From assembly GCF_000349565.1 (NCBI RefSeq), contig NZ_KB714607.1, forward strand, positions 87,977 to 151,976: 64,000 nucleotides of DNA, read 5' to 3'. The notes under the pieces were generated by a model, which saw only the letters and a program-made list of their open reading frames with translations, ran no database searches and was not told the DNA's origin. Positions 1 through 8,536 of this stretch are shown in pieces. Every line of letters starts with the position of its first letter. Position 1 is the stretch's first letter. This stretch comes from Curtobacterium flaccumfaciens UCD-AKU (GTDB lineage Bacteria; Actinomycetota; Actinomycetes; Actinomycetales; Microbacteriaceae). Both the position numbers and the translations under genes were made by a program.

Positions 1-34
1 CCGGCGTCTTCTGCTCACTCGGTGAGCGCGCCCG

Positions 35-331
35 TCAGTGGAACTGCGGAACGATGAGGTAGATGCCGTAGAGCACGACGGCGCCGCACACGACGAAGCA
101 CGCGACGGCAGCGGCACGGAGTGCACGTGTAGCCGTCGAGGCGCCGGCCGGGTTCGGGAAGCCCGCGGTGGCCGGACCGATCGTGCCGTCGTCCTTCACG
201 GTGAACTTGCCGGCGCGGGTGTCGGCGGCGCTCCAGAGACGGAGGCCGACCGAGTACACGGCGACGACGAAGCACGACGAGACCACGGCGACGAGCGCCA
301 CGGTGAGGAACGCGAACCAGTCGATGCCCAT
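35..331 (-). CDS. Small two-helix membrane protein downstream of the phosphate transporter
   Basis: This 98-residue protein starts at an ATG that overlaps the stop codon of the phosphate transporter by one base (TGATG), so the two are almost certainly co-translated. Residues about 5-30 and 68-93 are hydrophobic and look like two membrane helices. A polar stretch of about 35 residues lies between them and contains a Lys-Asp-Asp-Gly turn. I do not recognise a named family. The tight coupling suggests a role linked to phosphate uptake, but that is inference only. Confidence 0.75.
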   Translation of the reverse strand: MGIDWFAFLTVALVAVVSSCFVVAVYSVGLRLWSAADTRAGKFTVKDDGTIGPATAGFPNPAGASTATRALRAAAVACFVVCGAVVLYGIYLIVPQFH

Positions 332-1587
332 CAGCGACGGCCTCCCTTGCGGGCCGCCATGCGACGGAGCGTCCGCTCGCGGCTCAGTTCGGCGCGACGC
401 TCGGCGACCGCGTCGGCGCGCTTCTTGCGCTGCATGTCGCGCAGCTCCTTGCGGGTCAGGACCGCGTTCGCGGCGACGTCGACCTCGATGGCCGAGGCCT
501 GCTCGTGCGGCTTGCGGAGCGACCAGAGGTACAGGCCGAGGATGACGGCGGCACCGACCACGGCGTCGATCACGAGCCCGATGACGCCGAGACGGGCGAT
601 CCCGGAGGCGACGGCACCGACCGCAGCAGCGGCAGGCAGTGTGATGAACCAGGCGATGACGATCTTGCCGGCGGTCGACCACTGGATCTTCGAGCCCCGG
701 CGGCCGAGACCGGCACCGATGATGGAACCCGAGGACACCTGCGTGGTGGACAGCGCGAAGCCGAGGTGGCTGGAGGCGAGGATCGTCGCCGCGGTCGAGG
801 CCTCGGCCGCGAAGCCCTGGGTCGCCCGGATCTCGGTGATGCCCGAGCCGAGCGTGCGGATGATCCGCCAGCCACCCGTGTAGGTACCGAGCGCGATGGC
901 GAGGGCACAGGCCACGACGACCCAGAACTGCACGCCCTGGTTGGACGACTGCGCGCCCGAGGCGATGAGGGTCAGCGTGATGACGCCCATCGTCTTCTGC
1001 GCGTCGTTGGTGCCGTGTGCCAGGGACACCATCGAGCTGGTGAAGACCTGCCCGATCCGGAACCCGCCGCGCTCGTTCGGGAACACCGGCCGCTTGGTGA
1101 TCCGGTACGCGATGCGCGTCGACAGGAACGACACGAGCGCCGCGATCACGGGCGAGGCGAACGCCGGGATGATCACGACCGTCAGCAGCGCGACGTAGTT
1201 GACCGACTGGAACCCGGCACCGACGATCGCGGCACCGATGAGCCCGCCGAACAACGCGTGCGACGACGACGACGGCAGCCCGCGGAGCCACGTGATCATG
1301 TTCCAGACGACTGCCCCGATCAGGCCCGCGAAGATCATCTCGGGGCTGATCGCGACGCCACCGGGGCCCTCGTTGATCAGCCCGTGCGAGATCGACGTCG
1401 CCACGGCGGTGCTGAGGAACGCACCGACCAGGTTGAGCACCGCAGCGACGGTGACCGCCACCTTGGGCTTCATGGCGCCGGTCGCGATCGGGGTCGCCAT
1501 CGCGTTGGCGGTGTCGTGAAAACCGTTTGTGAAGTCGAAGAAGAGGGCCAACGCGATGACCAGGACGACTATGAGTGTGATGTCCAC
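331..1587 (-). CDS. pit: Inorganic phosphate transporter, PiT family
   Basis: This low-affinity, cation-coupled phosphate permease belongs to the PiT family (PF01384). Both family signatures are visible: GFHDTANA at residues 22-29 and HGTNDAQ near residue 191. Many hydrophobic helices surround a charged loop in the middle. The C-terminal 55 residues are rich in Arg, Lys and Glu and are probably cytoplasmic. I chose the GTG at 1587 because a GACACT hexamer lies 8 bases upstream. A TTG at 1596 would add three residues. No Shine-Dalgarno sequence is obvious for either. The gene is divergent from the antiporter at 1703, so both promoters share about 115 bp. Confidence 0.93.
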   Translation of the reverse strand: MDITLIVVLVIALALFFDFTNGFHDTANAMATPIATGAMKPKVAVTVAAVLNLVGAFLSTAVATSISHGLINEGPGGVAISPEMIFAGLIGAVVWNMITWLRGLPSSSSHALFGGLIGAAIVGAGFQSVNYVALLTVVIIPAFASPVIAALVSFLSTRIAYRITKRPVFPNERGGFRIGQVFTSSMVSLAHGTNDAQKTMGVITLTLIASGAQSSNQGVQFWVVVACALAIALGTYTGGWRIIRTLGSGITEIRATQGFAAEASTAATILASSHLGFALSTTQVSSGSIIGAGLGRRGSKIQWSTAGKIVIAWFITLPAAAAVGAVASGIARLGVIGLVIDAVVGAAVILGLYLWSLRKPHEQASAIEVDVAANAVLTRKELRDMQRKKRADAVAERRAELSRERTLRRMAARKGGRR

Positions 1588-1702
1588 CGCGGGCAAGTGT
1601 CCCAGGCGTCGGCCCTTCGAGCAAACCTGATCGGCAACCTGTTGTTCACCGTCGCTTCACACTCGTTCAGGTTCGGAACCATGCCGATGGAAGAATGGGT
1701 CC

Positions 1703-3391
1703 ATGGACACCGCTGAGCTCCTCATCCTGTTGATCGGATCGCTCGCGGTGACCGGGTTCGCTCGAGCCAAGGGGCTCCCCGCTCCCCTGCTCGTCACAGC
1801 GGTCGCCCTGGCGGCGTCGTTCCTGCCCGGGCTGCCCCCGATGGAGATCGACTCCGAGGTCATCCTCACGGTGATCCTGCCGCCGCTGCTCTACTCCGCC
1901 GCGCTCGACGTGTCGTGGCAGAGCTTCCGCGGCTCGATCAAGCAGATCCGACGACTCGGCATCTTCCTGGTGATCGTGACGGCCCTGGTCGTCGGCGGGG
2001 TGGCGTACCTGCTCATCCCGGACATGACGCTGCCTGCGGCGATCCTGCTCGGCGCGATCGTCGCCCCGCCGGACGCGGTGTCCGCCGCCGCGATCGGCCG
2101 GAAGCTCGGACTCCCCCGGCGTGTCATGACCGTGCTGTCCGGCGAGAGCCTCATCAACGACGCGGCCTCGCTGACCCTGGTGCGCGTGTTCACGCTCATC
2201 ATCGCCGGCACGTCGCTGACGGTCTGGCAGGACCTCGGCATCTTCGGGCTCGCGATCGGCGTCGGCCTGGTCGTCGGCATCGTGCTCGGCGTCGTCGTGC
2301 ACTGGATCCGGATGCGCATCAACGACCCCGTGGTCGAGACGATCATGAGCATCCTGCTGCCGTTCGTCGCGTACATCCTCGCCGAGGACCTGTCCGGCTC
2401 CGGCGTGATCGCGGTCGTCACGGCCGGCCTGTACATCGGCTACAACTCACCGAAGGAGGGCTACGCCACCCGCCTGCAGGAGCGACCGCTCTGGACGAGC
2501 ATCGACGTCATCCTCGAGGGCTTCGTGTTCGCGCTCATCGGCCTGCAGCTCAACACCGTCGTGCAGGACCTGGTGGAGAGCGAGCGCAGCCTCGGGCAGA
2601 CGCTCACCGCGGCGGCTGTCGTGCTCGCGGTGGTGATCCTGGTGCGGCCGCTGTTCGTGTTCGAGTCGTACGTGCGCAACCGGTTCAACGGGAAGTGGCT
2701 CCGGCCGCTGCGGATCAAGCTGTCCCGCGGGCACCCCTCACTGCGGTGGATGCGCGGTTCCGCGGAGCCGAAGCTCAACTGGCGGGAGCTCACCGTCATC
2801 TCGTGGACGGGCATGCGTGGCGTGGTGACCCTGGCGGCAGCGGTCTCCGTCGTCGCGAGCCCGACGCAGATCCCGGCGCAGGACACGATCTTCATCATCG
2901 CCTTCTTCGTCACCGTCGGCACCCTGCTGTTGCAGGGACTCACATTGCCCTTCGTCATCCGCGCGCTCAAGGTGCAGGACCCGGCCGAGGGCGAAGAGGA
3001 CGTGCGCAGCGAGATGCGACTCAACCAGCGCACCACCGAGGCCGCGATCGAGCTGCTCGAGAAGCGCCGTCCGGCGTGGGCGAAGCAGTACGGCTCGGAC
3101 GCTGTCGACTCGGTGGTGAACCGGCTGAAGGCACGACTGGAGCGTCAGGCCGAGACCTTCCGCCAGGACGCCGAGGAAGAAGAGGACGAGGAGCGGAACG
3201 TCGCACTGCGCCTGCGCGGCTCGCAGATCCAGGACATCCGGCGCGAGCTGCTCGACCGCCGCCGCGAGATCGTGCTCGAGGAGCGGGAGAAGGGGAACCT
3301 CGACGAGGAGGTCATGCGCCGCGTGCTCGTGACCCTCGACGCCGAGGAGCTCGCGATGGACTCGGCGCAGGCATCGCGCAGTCGCTCCTGA
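1703..3391 (+). CDS. Monovalent cation:proton antiporter, CPA1 family
   Basis: This 562-residue Na+/H+ antiporter has about twelve membrane helices in residues 5-425. The antiporter core is visible as APPDAVS at residues 121-127 and GESLIND at 147-153, which carries the conserved Asp pair of the ion-binding site. A hydrophilic C-terminal tail of about 130 residues is rich in Arg and Glu and probably forms a cytoplasmic coiled-coil regulatory domain. The family exchanges Na+ or K+ for protons in pH and salt homeostasis. The ATG lies 6 bases after an AAGAAT hexamer, which suggests leaderless transcription. Substrate ion specificity cannot be read from the sequence. Confidence 0.93.
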   Translation: MDTAELLILLIGSLAVTGFARAKGLPAPLLVTAVALAASFLPGLPPMEIDSEVILTVILPPLLYSAALDVSWQSFRGSIKQIRRLGIFLVIVTALVVGGVAYLLIPDMTLPAAILLGAIVAPPDAVSAAAIGRKLGLPRRVMTVLSGESLINDAASLTLVRVFTLIIAGTSLTVWQDLGIFGLAIGVGLVVGIVLGVVVHWIRMRINDPVVETIMSILLPFVAYILAEDLSGSGVIAVVTAGLYIGYNSPKEGYATRLQERPLWTSIDVILEGFVFALIGLQLNTVVQDLVESERSLGQTLTAAAVVLAVVILVRPLFVFESYVRNRFNGKWLRPLRIKLSRGHPSLRWMRGSAEPKLNWRELTVISWTGMRGVVTLAAAVSVVASPTQIPAQDTIFIIAFFVTVGTLLLQGLTLPFVIRALKVQDPAEGEEDVRSEMRLNQRTTEAAIELLEKRRPAWAKQYGSDAVDSVVNRLKARLERQAETFRQDAEEEEDEERNVALRLRGSQIQDIRRELLDRRREIVLEEREKGNLDEEVMRRVLVTLDAEELAMDSAQASRSRS

Positions 3392-3443
3392 GCACCTCGG
3401 GCGTATCCTGGCGCTCCGATCGAGAGCAGGAGCAGAGCGCCGA

Positions 3444-4925
3444 GTGAGCACGCCGCGGAACGACGTCCCCAGGAACGACGACGGACCGGAGCGCCCCGGC
3501 GGTTCGCGTCCGACGCCCCCGAAGTCGCGCGGGAGCCGGCCGTCCGCCCAGGGGACGAAGCCGCGTCGCGGTGCCAAGGTCGCGGGACACGCCAGCCGGT
3601 CAGCACCCCGGCGGCAGGCCCCCGTCCCCGCCCCGCAGCAGTACAGCGCGTACCGCCGCTGGTACTCGACACTGCACCCGTCGCTCCAGCTCATCGGCCT
3701 GCAGCTGTGGATGCCGCTGTTCTTCATCGTCGGGTTCTGCCTGTGCTACGTGTTCGCGTTCCACGCCCCGCACCCGCACGACGTGCCGATCGCCCTGATC
3801 GGCAGCGACCCGTCCTTCGTGCAGGCCGTGCAGCGGGCGTTGCCGGGCGAGTTCGTGTTCCACTCCTACGACTCGCTCGCCCAGGCGAAGCGCGACGTGG
3901 TCGACGGCTCGATGGCGGTCGCGTACGACCCGGCCGCGAACGAGTTCTTCAAGGCGAGCGCGCACCAGTTCCAGGTCGCGAGCCTCGTGCCGGCCACCCT
4001 CAGCGCGGTGCTCACCGGCCTGGGCGTCGCGACCCCGAAGGTGACCGAGCTCGCGCCCCTGCCGGCGTGGGACGAGTACGGCACCGTGGCGATGTACGTG
4101 ATGCTCGCGTGGTGCATCGGCGGCTACATGGTCGCGATGTTCATCGGCATCATGGGCGGCCCGCTCCGGCACCGCACCCGCATGACGGTCATCGCGGTCG
4201 GCGGCCTGGTCATCTCGCTCATCACGAACACGCTCGCCGGCCCGGTGCTCGGTGCCATCCACGGCCACTGGATCCAGCTGGTGCTCATCGCCTGGGGCTG
4301 GATCGTGGCGATCGGCCTGGCGGTGAACGGTCTGAGCTACTTCGTCGGCCGCTTCATCGCCGCCCCGGCGATGATCTGCTTCGTCTTCCTGTCCATGCCG
4401 TCGTCCGGCGGCGCCTACCCGAAGTGGTTCATGCCCGAGCCGTTCGCGTGGCTCAACAACGTCGTGGTCGGCTCGAGCATGGTCGACATGATCAAGCACC
4501 AGGTCTACGGCGTCGGCCCCGGTCCGGCCCGAGGCCTGATCACGATGGCGTGCTACGCGGCGGCCGGCCTCGTGCTCATGTACTTCGGCAAGCAGTGGTG
4601 GGAGCGCAAACGGATCCGCGCGATCGTCACCGGCCGCACGACGATGTTCCAGGACGCGAACACGGCCAACCGCGAGTTCCTCGGCGGGCAGCGCGACGCC
4701 GAGCTGGAGCGCCACGGGCTGACCTCCACCGAGACCGGCACCCTGAGCGTGCTGCGGGACGACGACTGGGAGGACGAACGCACCGGTGGCGACGTCTTCA
4801 CCGGCGCGCGCGACGGCCTCGAACCGGGCGCGACCCCGACCGGTCGCATCGCCGTGCAGCGCCCCGCGAACCGGAAGGAGCCGCGACTGGCGGCGGCTCC
4901 GCACGGCAAGCACGCCGACCGCTGA
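3444..4925 (+). CDS. Multi-pass membrane protein, resembling ABC-2/Pip-type exporters
   Basis: The GTG start follows an AGGAG motif. The first 75 residues are basic, Pro-rich and probably disordered. One helix follows at about 82-106, then an extracytoplasmic domain at about 107-210. Five or six further helices lie between about 213 and 382, and a charged cytoplasmic tail of about 110 residues ends the protein. One helix, a periplasm-side domain and then a helix bundle is the plan of YhgE/Pip and ABC-2-type permeases. No ATPase gene lies beside it, so if it is an exporter it works alone or with a distant partner. The function is unassigned. Confidence 0.85.
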   Translation: MSTPRNDVPRNDDGPERPGGSRPTPPKSRGSRPSAQGTKPRRGAKVAGHASRSAPRRQAPVPAPQQYSAYRRWYSTLHPSLQLIGLQLWMPLFFIVGFCLCYVFAFHAPHPHDVPIALIGSDPSFVQAVQRALPGEFVFHSYDSLAQAKRDVVDGSMAVAYDPAANEFFKASAHQFQVASLVPATLSAVLTGLGVATPKVTELAPLPAWDEYGTVAMYVMLAWCIGGYMVAMFIGIMGGPLRHRTRMTVIAVGGLVISLITNTLAGPVLGAIHGHWIQLVLIAWGWIVAIGLAVNGLSYFVGRFIAAPAMICFVFLSMPSSGGAYPKWFMPEPFAWLNNVVVGSSMVDMIKHQVYGVGPGPARGLITMACYAAAGLVLMYFGKQWWERKRIRAIVTGRTTMFQDANTANREFLGGQRDAELERHGLTSTETGTLSVLRDDDWEDERTGGDVFTGARDGLEPGATPTGRIAVQRPANRKEPRLAAAPHGKHADR

Positions 4926-4929
4926 CGCG

Positions 4930-4942
4930 TATCCTGAGGGGC
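4930..4942 (+). promoter_or_regulatory. Probable -10 element giving a leaderless transcript
   Basis: TATCCT at 4930-4935 is followed after 7 bases by the ATG at 4943, so transcription should begin at or next to the start codon. No good -35 is visible. Confidence 0.5.
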
Positions 4943-5230
4943 ATGAACCCCCGAATCACCTGGCACCGCGTCCTCGTCAGCGTCGTCGTCGTGTTCCTCG
5001 TGCTGACGCTGGGCTTCTACGCCGCGAGCGTCCTGCTCGCCCCAGCCGACGGGCGCGGCACCGCCGGGCTGTTCGTCGGGTGGGCGATGTTCTCGATGAT
5101 CGGTGCGATCGTCGTCGGTGTCATCGACTTCTTCGTGCGACCCCTGGGCGGCCGGAGCGGCGACGCCGACGTCATGGCCGCCGCCGAAGAGGCCCGGACC
5201 GGCAGCACCCGCACGCAGCAGACGCGCTAG
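4943..5230 (+). CDS. Small membrane protein
   Basis: This 95-residue protein has two hydrophobic segments at about residues 9-32 and 42-66. A short Ala/Glu/Arg/Thr-rich tail follows. It has the layout of the many small actinobacterial membrane proteins of unknown function. It begins 17 bp after the preceding membrane protein ends but appears to have its own leaderless promoter. I recognise no family and assign no function. Confidence 0.75.
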   Translation: MNPRITWHRVLVSVVVVFLVLTLGFYAASVLLAPADGRGTAGLFVGWAMFSMIGAIVVGVIDFFVRPLGGRSGDADVMAAAEEARTGSTRTQQTR

Positions 5231-5282
5231 CGGCACGCGCACCCAGCAGACGCCCTGAGCGAGACCCGCCCCAGCGGAAGAA

Positions 5283-5792
5283 CTAGGCCACACCCGTCCC
5301 GGTGAACCCGGACACCGTCGCGTCGTCCTCGGCGAACGTGAACCGCGCCCGGACGTTGCCGCCAGCGAGCACCCCCGGCAACCAGTACCGGGCGTCGTCC
5401 CACATCGCGTCGTAGGGCACGGCGTCGACCGGGATCCACCGCGGCTCCAGTTCGTCCGAGCCCGACGGGTCTCCCTGCCAGCGGCGGCAGACGAAGACGT
5501 CCGAGACCTGGGACCAGGACGGTCGGTACGGGAACCGGTAGTCCAACGTGCCACGGGCCTCCAGGTCGACCGCGTCGAGCCGCAGGCCGACCTCTTCACG
5601 CACCTCGCGCACGGCGGTCTCGACCGCCGTCTCGCCGGACTCGCGCTTGCCGCCGGGGCCGACCAGACGGCCGGTGCCGAGGCCGCGGCGCTTTTCCCCC
5701 AGCAGCACCTCGGGCCCTGCCTCGCCGTCGCGCAGCAGGTACACGACCACCACCCGGGGATGCTGGGACTTGCTCTCGTCGCGAAGGCTCAC
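5283..5792 (-). CDS. Nudix hydrolase
   Basis: This 169-residue hydrolase would cleave nucleoside diphosphates linked to another moiety. The Nudix box lies at residues 48-70 and reads G-x5-E-x7-REVREEVGL, with all metal-binding glutamates present. The sequence before it (VVVVYLLRDGE, then LLGEKRRGLGTGRLVGPGGK) is like the MutT/MTH1-type group, so nucleotide-pool cleaning is plausible. I chose the GTG at 5792, which lies 6 bases after a CACACT hexamer. Longer versions up to 5858 would run across the divergent promoter. The specific substrate is unknown. Confidence 0.9.
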   Translation of the reverse strand: MSLRDESKSQHPRVVVVYLLRDGEAGPEVLLGEKRRGLGTGRLVGPGGKRESGETAVETAVREVREEVGLRLDAVDLEARGTLDYRFPYRPSWSQVSDVFVCRRWQGDPSGSDELEPRWIPVDAVPYDAMWDDARYWLPGVLAGGNVRARFTFAEDDATVSGFTGTGVA

Positions 5793-5819
5793 GCGTCCAG
5801 TGTGACCGATGGAGTGTCG

Positions 5820-5831
5820 TACGCTCTTCCC
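5820..5831 (+). promoter_or_regulatory. Probable -10 element
   Basis: TACGCT at 5820-5825 lies 6 bases before the ATG at 5832. It would start a leaderless mRNA whose first codon opens a 10-codon reading frame, not the main gene at 5857. Confidence 0.45.
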
Positions 5832-5864
5832 ATGGCAGGCGTGCTGCGGGGGCACCATGGCTGA
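5832..5864 (+). CDS. Possible leaderless 10-codon upstream ORF
   Basis: The frame ATG-GCA-GGC-GTG-CTG-CGG-GGG-CAC-CAT-GGC-TGA encodes MAGVLRGHHG. It begins where leaderless transcription is predicted and ends inside the next gene, whose ATG at 5857 lies within it in another frame. It may couple translation of the 116-residue protein by termination and reinitiation. It could also be a chance frame. Confidence 0.35.
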   Translation: MAGVLRGHHG

Positions 5865-6207
5865 GCCCCGCAGGACCGGGCGCAGCCTCGAAGTGCTGCG
5901 CGCCGAGGCCGCTGAGGAGATCTCGATGCTCGTCGAGCACCGGAGCCGTCAGGGCGAGGACCCGTGGGAGTTCATGCCGACGCTCCCCACCGTCGACGAG
6001 CAGGTCGTGCTGATCCTGCGCGCGGACGCCGTCGACCTGGACGAGGCGATCGGCAAGCGGCACGCACAGTGGTCGAGCCATCCGGCGTCCGGGCAGGGCA
6101 CCCGGCTGGGTGAGGAGTACCACCGGCTGCGCCGGATCGCGCTGCAGCACCCCGAGCTGACGCCCGCCGTGTGGAAGCTGCTCGGCGCCCTGCCCGAAGC
6201 GGGCTGA
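5857..6207 (+). CDS. Hypothetical protein, 116 residues
   Basis: This soluble, acidic protein has no signal peptide or membrane segment. It is predicted to be mainly helical: an N-terminal helix rich in Glu/Ala, a Pro-containing turn (DPWEFMPTLP) at about 42-51, then two more amphipathic helices. The ATG at 5857 has a GGGGG run a few bases upstream. The in-frame ATG at 5809 would extend the protein through the predicted promoter and is less likely. I do not recognise a family. It lies 19 bp before the aminotransferase gene and may be co-transcribed with it. Confidence 0.75.
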   Translation: MAEPRRTGRSLEVLRAEAAEEISMLVEHRSRQGEDPWEFMPTLPTVDEQVVLILRADAVDLDEAIGKRHAQWSSHPASGQGTRLGEEYHRLRRIALQHPELTPAVWKLLGALPEAG

Positions 6208-6226
6208 GCTGCGGTTGGATGGACGC

Positions 6227-7117
6227 ATGACCGAAACCGTGCTCGCCGTCCTCAACCAGCCCTCCCGCGACGCCGCGCCGCACGACCCCGCGGCCGACGC
6301 CTTCACGTGGGCGAAGCCGCTCGAGGAGCACGTCCAGGTGCAGGACCTCGGCGTCACCCGCGGTGACGGCGTGTTCGAGACCATCACGGTGATCGACGGC
6401 CGACCCCAGGCCCTCGAGGCGCACCTCGCCCGCTTCGGTCGCTCCGCCGCGATGCTCGACCTGCCCGCCCCCGACCCCGAGGCGTGGCGCCAGGCCATCG
6501 AGGCCGTCTGCGCGCGCCTCGACCCGGTACGGGAGGCCTTCGCCAAGACCGTCCTGACCCGCGGCGTCGAGGGCACCGACCGTCCGACCGGCTGGGTCTA
6601 CGCCGCGCCGTCTGGCGACTCCACGGCCGCCCGCACCGAGGGGATCTCCGTCGTCGTCCTGGACCGCGGCTACCGGCACGACGTCGAGCGCACCTCGCCG
6701 TGGCTGCTGCAGGGCGCGAAGACGCTGTCGTACGGCGTCAACATGGCTGCCCTGCGCGAGGCGGTCCGCCGCGGCGCCGACGACGCCCTGTTCGTCTCGA
6801 GCGACGGCTACGTGCTCGAGGGCACGCGCGCGAACCTGATCATGAAGGTCGGCGACCGGCTGGTCACGCCCCGCACCGACATCGGGATCCTGGCGGGCAC
6901 GACGCAGGCCGACGTGTTCCGCTTCGCTGAGCAGGAGGGCGTCGAGACCGCCTACGAACTCGTCACCCTCGCCGATCTGGCAGCCGCGGACGCGCTCTGG
7001 CTCGTGTCGAGCGTGCGGCAGGCGGCGCCGATCCGTTCGGTGAACGGCGACGCCCGCGCGATCGACGCGGACCTGACGACGCGCATCAACGACTTCCTGC
7101 TGGCGCGCGAGGTCTGA
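6227..7117 (+). CDS. pabC: Class IV aminotransferase, aminodeoxychorismate lyase-like
   Basis: This 296-residue enzyme has the PLP-dependent class IV fold (PF01063). RGDGVFETI near residue 45 is the family entry motif. The PLP lysine is in LLQGAKTLSYG near residue 165, and EGTRANL near residue 203 and GILAGTTQ near 222 bind the cofactor phosphate. Aminodeoxychorismate lyase releases pyruvate to give p-aminobenzoate for folate. The pabB gene at 28 kb and folC at 47 kb make this role plausible, but branched-chain or D-amino-acid aminotransferase activity cannot be excluded. The ATG at 6215 would add four residues. Confidence 0.82.
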   Translation: MTETVLAVLNQPSRDAAPHDPAADAFTWAKPLEEHVQVQDLGVTRGDGVFETITVIDGRPQALEAHLARFGRSAAMLDLPAPDPEAWRQAIEAVCARLDPVREAFAKTVLTRGVEGTDRPTGWVYAAPSGDSTAARTEGISVVVLDRGYRHDVERTSPWLLQGAKTLSYGVNMAALREAVRRGADDALFVSSDGYVLEGTRANLIMKVGDRLVTPRTDIGILAGTTQADVFRFAEQEGVETAYELVTLADLAAADALWLVSSVRQAAPIRSVNGDARAIDADLTTRINDFLLAREV

Positions 7118-7142
7118 GCACGGTCTGACCGCTCGACCCGGA

Positions 7143-7232
7143 AGACGCCGTCGTGTCCGCGAGACGCCGCGGAATTGGGCGGTGTCTCGCGGGTGTGACG
7201 GCGTCGTGCCGAAACGACGGCGACTCGCGACC
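7143..7232. repeat. Composite palindromic intergenic repeat, copy A
   Basis: This stretch carries AGACGCCGTCGTGTC, GAGACGCCGCGGAATT, GGCGGTGTCTCGC and GGCGTCGTGCCGAAACGACGG in order. The same order of blocks occurs at about 52880 and 53090. The central GAGACGCCG/CGGTGTCTC pair and the GCCGTCGT/ACGACGG blocks can form nested hairpins. No reading frame is supported. Confidence 0.6.
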
Positions 7233-7242
7233 GGACACCTGA

Positions 7243-7286
7243 CGGACGGGAGGCCCGTGGCGGGCTCGCCACGGGCCTCCCGTCCG
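7243..7286. terminator. Perfect 20-bp hairpin between convergent genes
   Basis: The arm at 7243-7262 (CGGACGGGAGGCCCGTGGCG) is perfectly complementary to 7267-7286, with a 4-base loop. It lies between the convergent pabC-like and amidohydrolase genes and can act as a terminator in both directions. No U-run follows, as is common in actinobacteria. The outer arm recurs at 16662 and 52998. Confidence 0.75.
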
Positions 7287-7336
7287 CCTGTGGCTGAGCC
7301 CACCGCGTCACGCGAGACGCCGGCGTCTCGTGGCCG

Positions 7337-8536
7337 CTACCAGCGCGGCGTGGTGACGCCGGCCCCGTCGGCCCACGCGAACACGGTCTCGCCGTCGATC
7401 CAGACGCGCGTCGCGCGGCTGGTCGCGTCGAGCGGGTCGCCGTCCCAGAGCACGAGGTCGGCGTCGTAGCCCTCGGCCAGGCGACCGACACGGTCGCCGA
7501 AGCCCAGGAACTCGGCCGGGTTGACCGTGAGCGCCTCGAGTGCGGTCTGGGCGGGCAGGCCCTCCTTCACGGCGGCGGTCGCCTGGTCGACGAGCATGTT
7601 GATCGGCACGACCGGCGCGTCCGTCGTGATGGCGACCCGGACCCCGGCCGCCGCGATGGTGGCGAGGTTCGGGATGCCGCGGTCGCGGAGTTCGACCTTC
7701 GAACGGCTGGTGAAGAGCGGGCCGTAGATGACCGGGATGTCCTTCGCGGCGAGCACGTCGGCGATCTTGTGCGCCTCGGTGCCGTGGTTCACGACGAGCC
7801 GGTAGCCGAACTCCTCGGACAGGCGGATGGCGGTGGCGATGTCGTCGTGGCGGTGGGTGTGCTGGTCCCAGACGAGTTCGCCGTCGAGCACCCGGACGAG
7901 CGTCTCCTTCGTCAGGTCGCGGGCGAACGGCTCGTCCTTCGCGGCTGCGGCGTCGCGGGCGGCCTTGTAGTTCTGCGCGTCGACGAAGGCGTCACGGATG
8001 ATCTTGGCGACACCGAGCCGGGTGGAGGGGGTCTGGCCCTTGCCGCCGTAGACCCGCTTCGGGTTCTCGCCGAGGGCGCTCTTCACGCTCACCGAGTCGG
8101 AGATGAGCTGCTCGTCGATCGTCCGGCCGCCCCAGGTCTTGATGGCGACGCTCTGGCCGCCGATCGGGTTGCCCGAGCCGGGCTTGACGACGATGCTCGT
8201 GATCCCGCCGGCGAGCGCGTCCCGGAAGCCCTCGTCGTCGATGTCGATCGCGTCGATCGCGCGGACGCCCGCCATGTTCGGGGCGGTCATCTCGTTCGTG
8301 TCGTTGCCGGCCTCGCCGTTGGCTTCTTCGTGGATGCCGACGTGGCCGTGCGCCTCGACGAACCCGGGGACGAGCCACGAACCCGCGGCGTCGATGACCG
8401 TCATGCCGTCGGGCGGGGTGACGTCGGGCCCGACCGCGGTGATCCGGCCGTCCTCGACGATGACCGCGCCGCCGTCGAAGGCGGGGGCGGAGACGGGGAC
8501 GACGTGGGCACCGGTGATCGCGAAGGAGTTGCTCAT
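7337..8536 (-). CDS. Amidohydrolase, imidazolonepropionase-like
   Basis: This 399-residue metal-dependent hydrolase of the amidohydrolase superfamily has a split beta-sandwich: strand-rich residues 1-55 and 355-399 flank a TIM barrel. Metal-binding motifs are EAHGHVG near residue 62, DQHTHRHDD near 221 and VNHGTEAH near 249. ITTDAPVVP near residue 309 supplies the catalytic Asp. The family's usual HxH after strand 1 appears here as HGH. Imidazolonepropionase-like proteins act on cyclic amides. No histidine-use genes are nearby, so the substrate is unknown. The ATG lies 7 bases after a TACCGT hexamer, which supports this start. Confidence 0.88.
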   Translation of the reverse strand: MSNSFAITGAHVVPVSAPAFDGGAVIVEDGRITAVGPDVTPPDGMTVIDAAGSWLVPGFVEAHGHVGIHEEANGEAGNDTNEMTAPNMAGVRAIDAIDIDDEGFRDALAGGITSIVVKPGSGNPIGGQSVAIKTWGGRTIDEQLISDSVSVKSALGENPKRVYGGKGQTPSTRLGVAKIIRDAFVDAQNYKAARDAAAAKDEPFARDLTKETLVRVLDGELVWDQHTHRHDDIATAIRLSEEFGYRLVVNHGTEAHKIADVLAAKDIPVIYGPLFTSRSKVELRDRGIPNLATIAAAGVRVAITTDAPVVPINMLVDQATAAVKEGLPAQTALEALTVNPAEFLGFGDRVGRLAEGYDADLVLWDGDPLDATSRATRVWIDGETVFAWADGAGVTTPRW

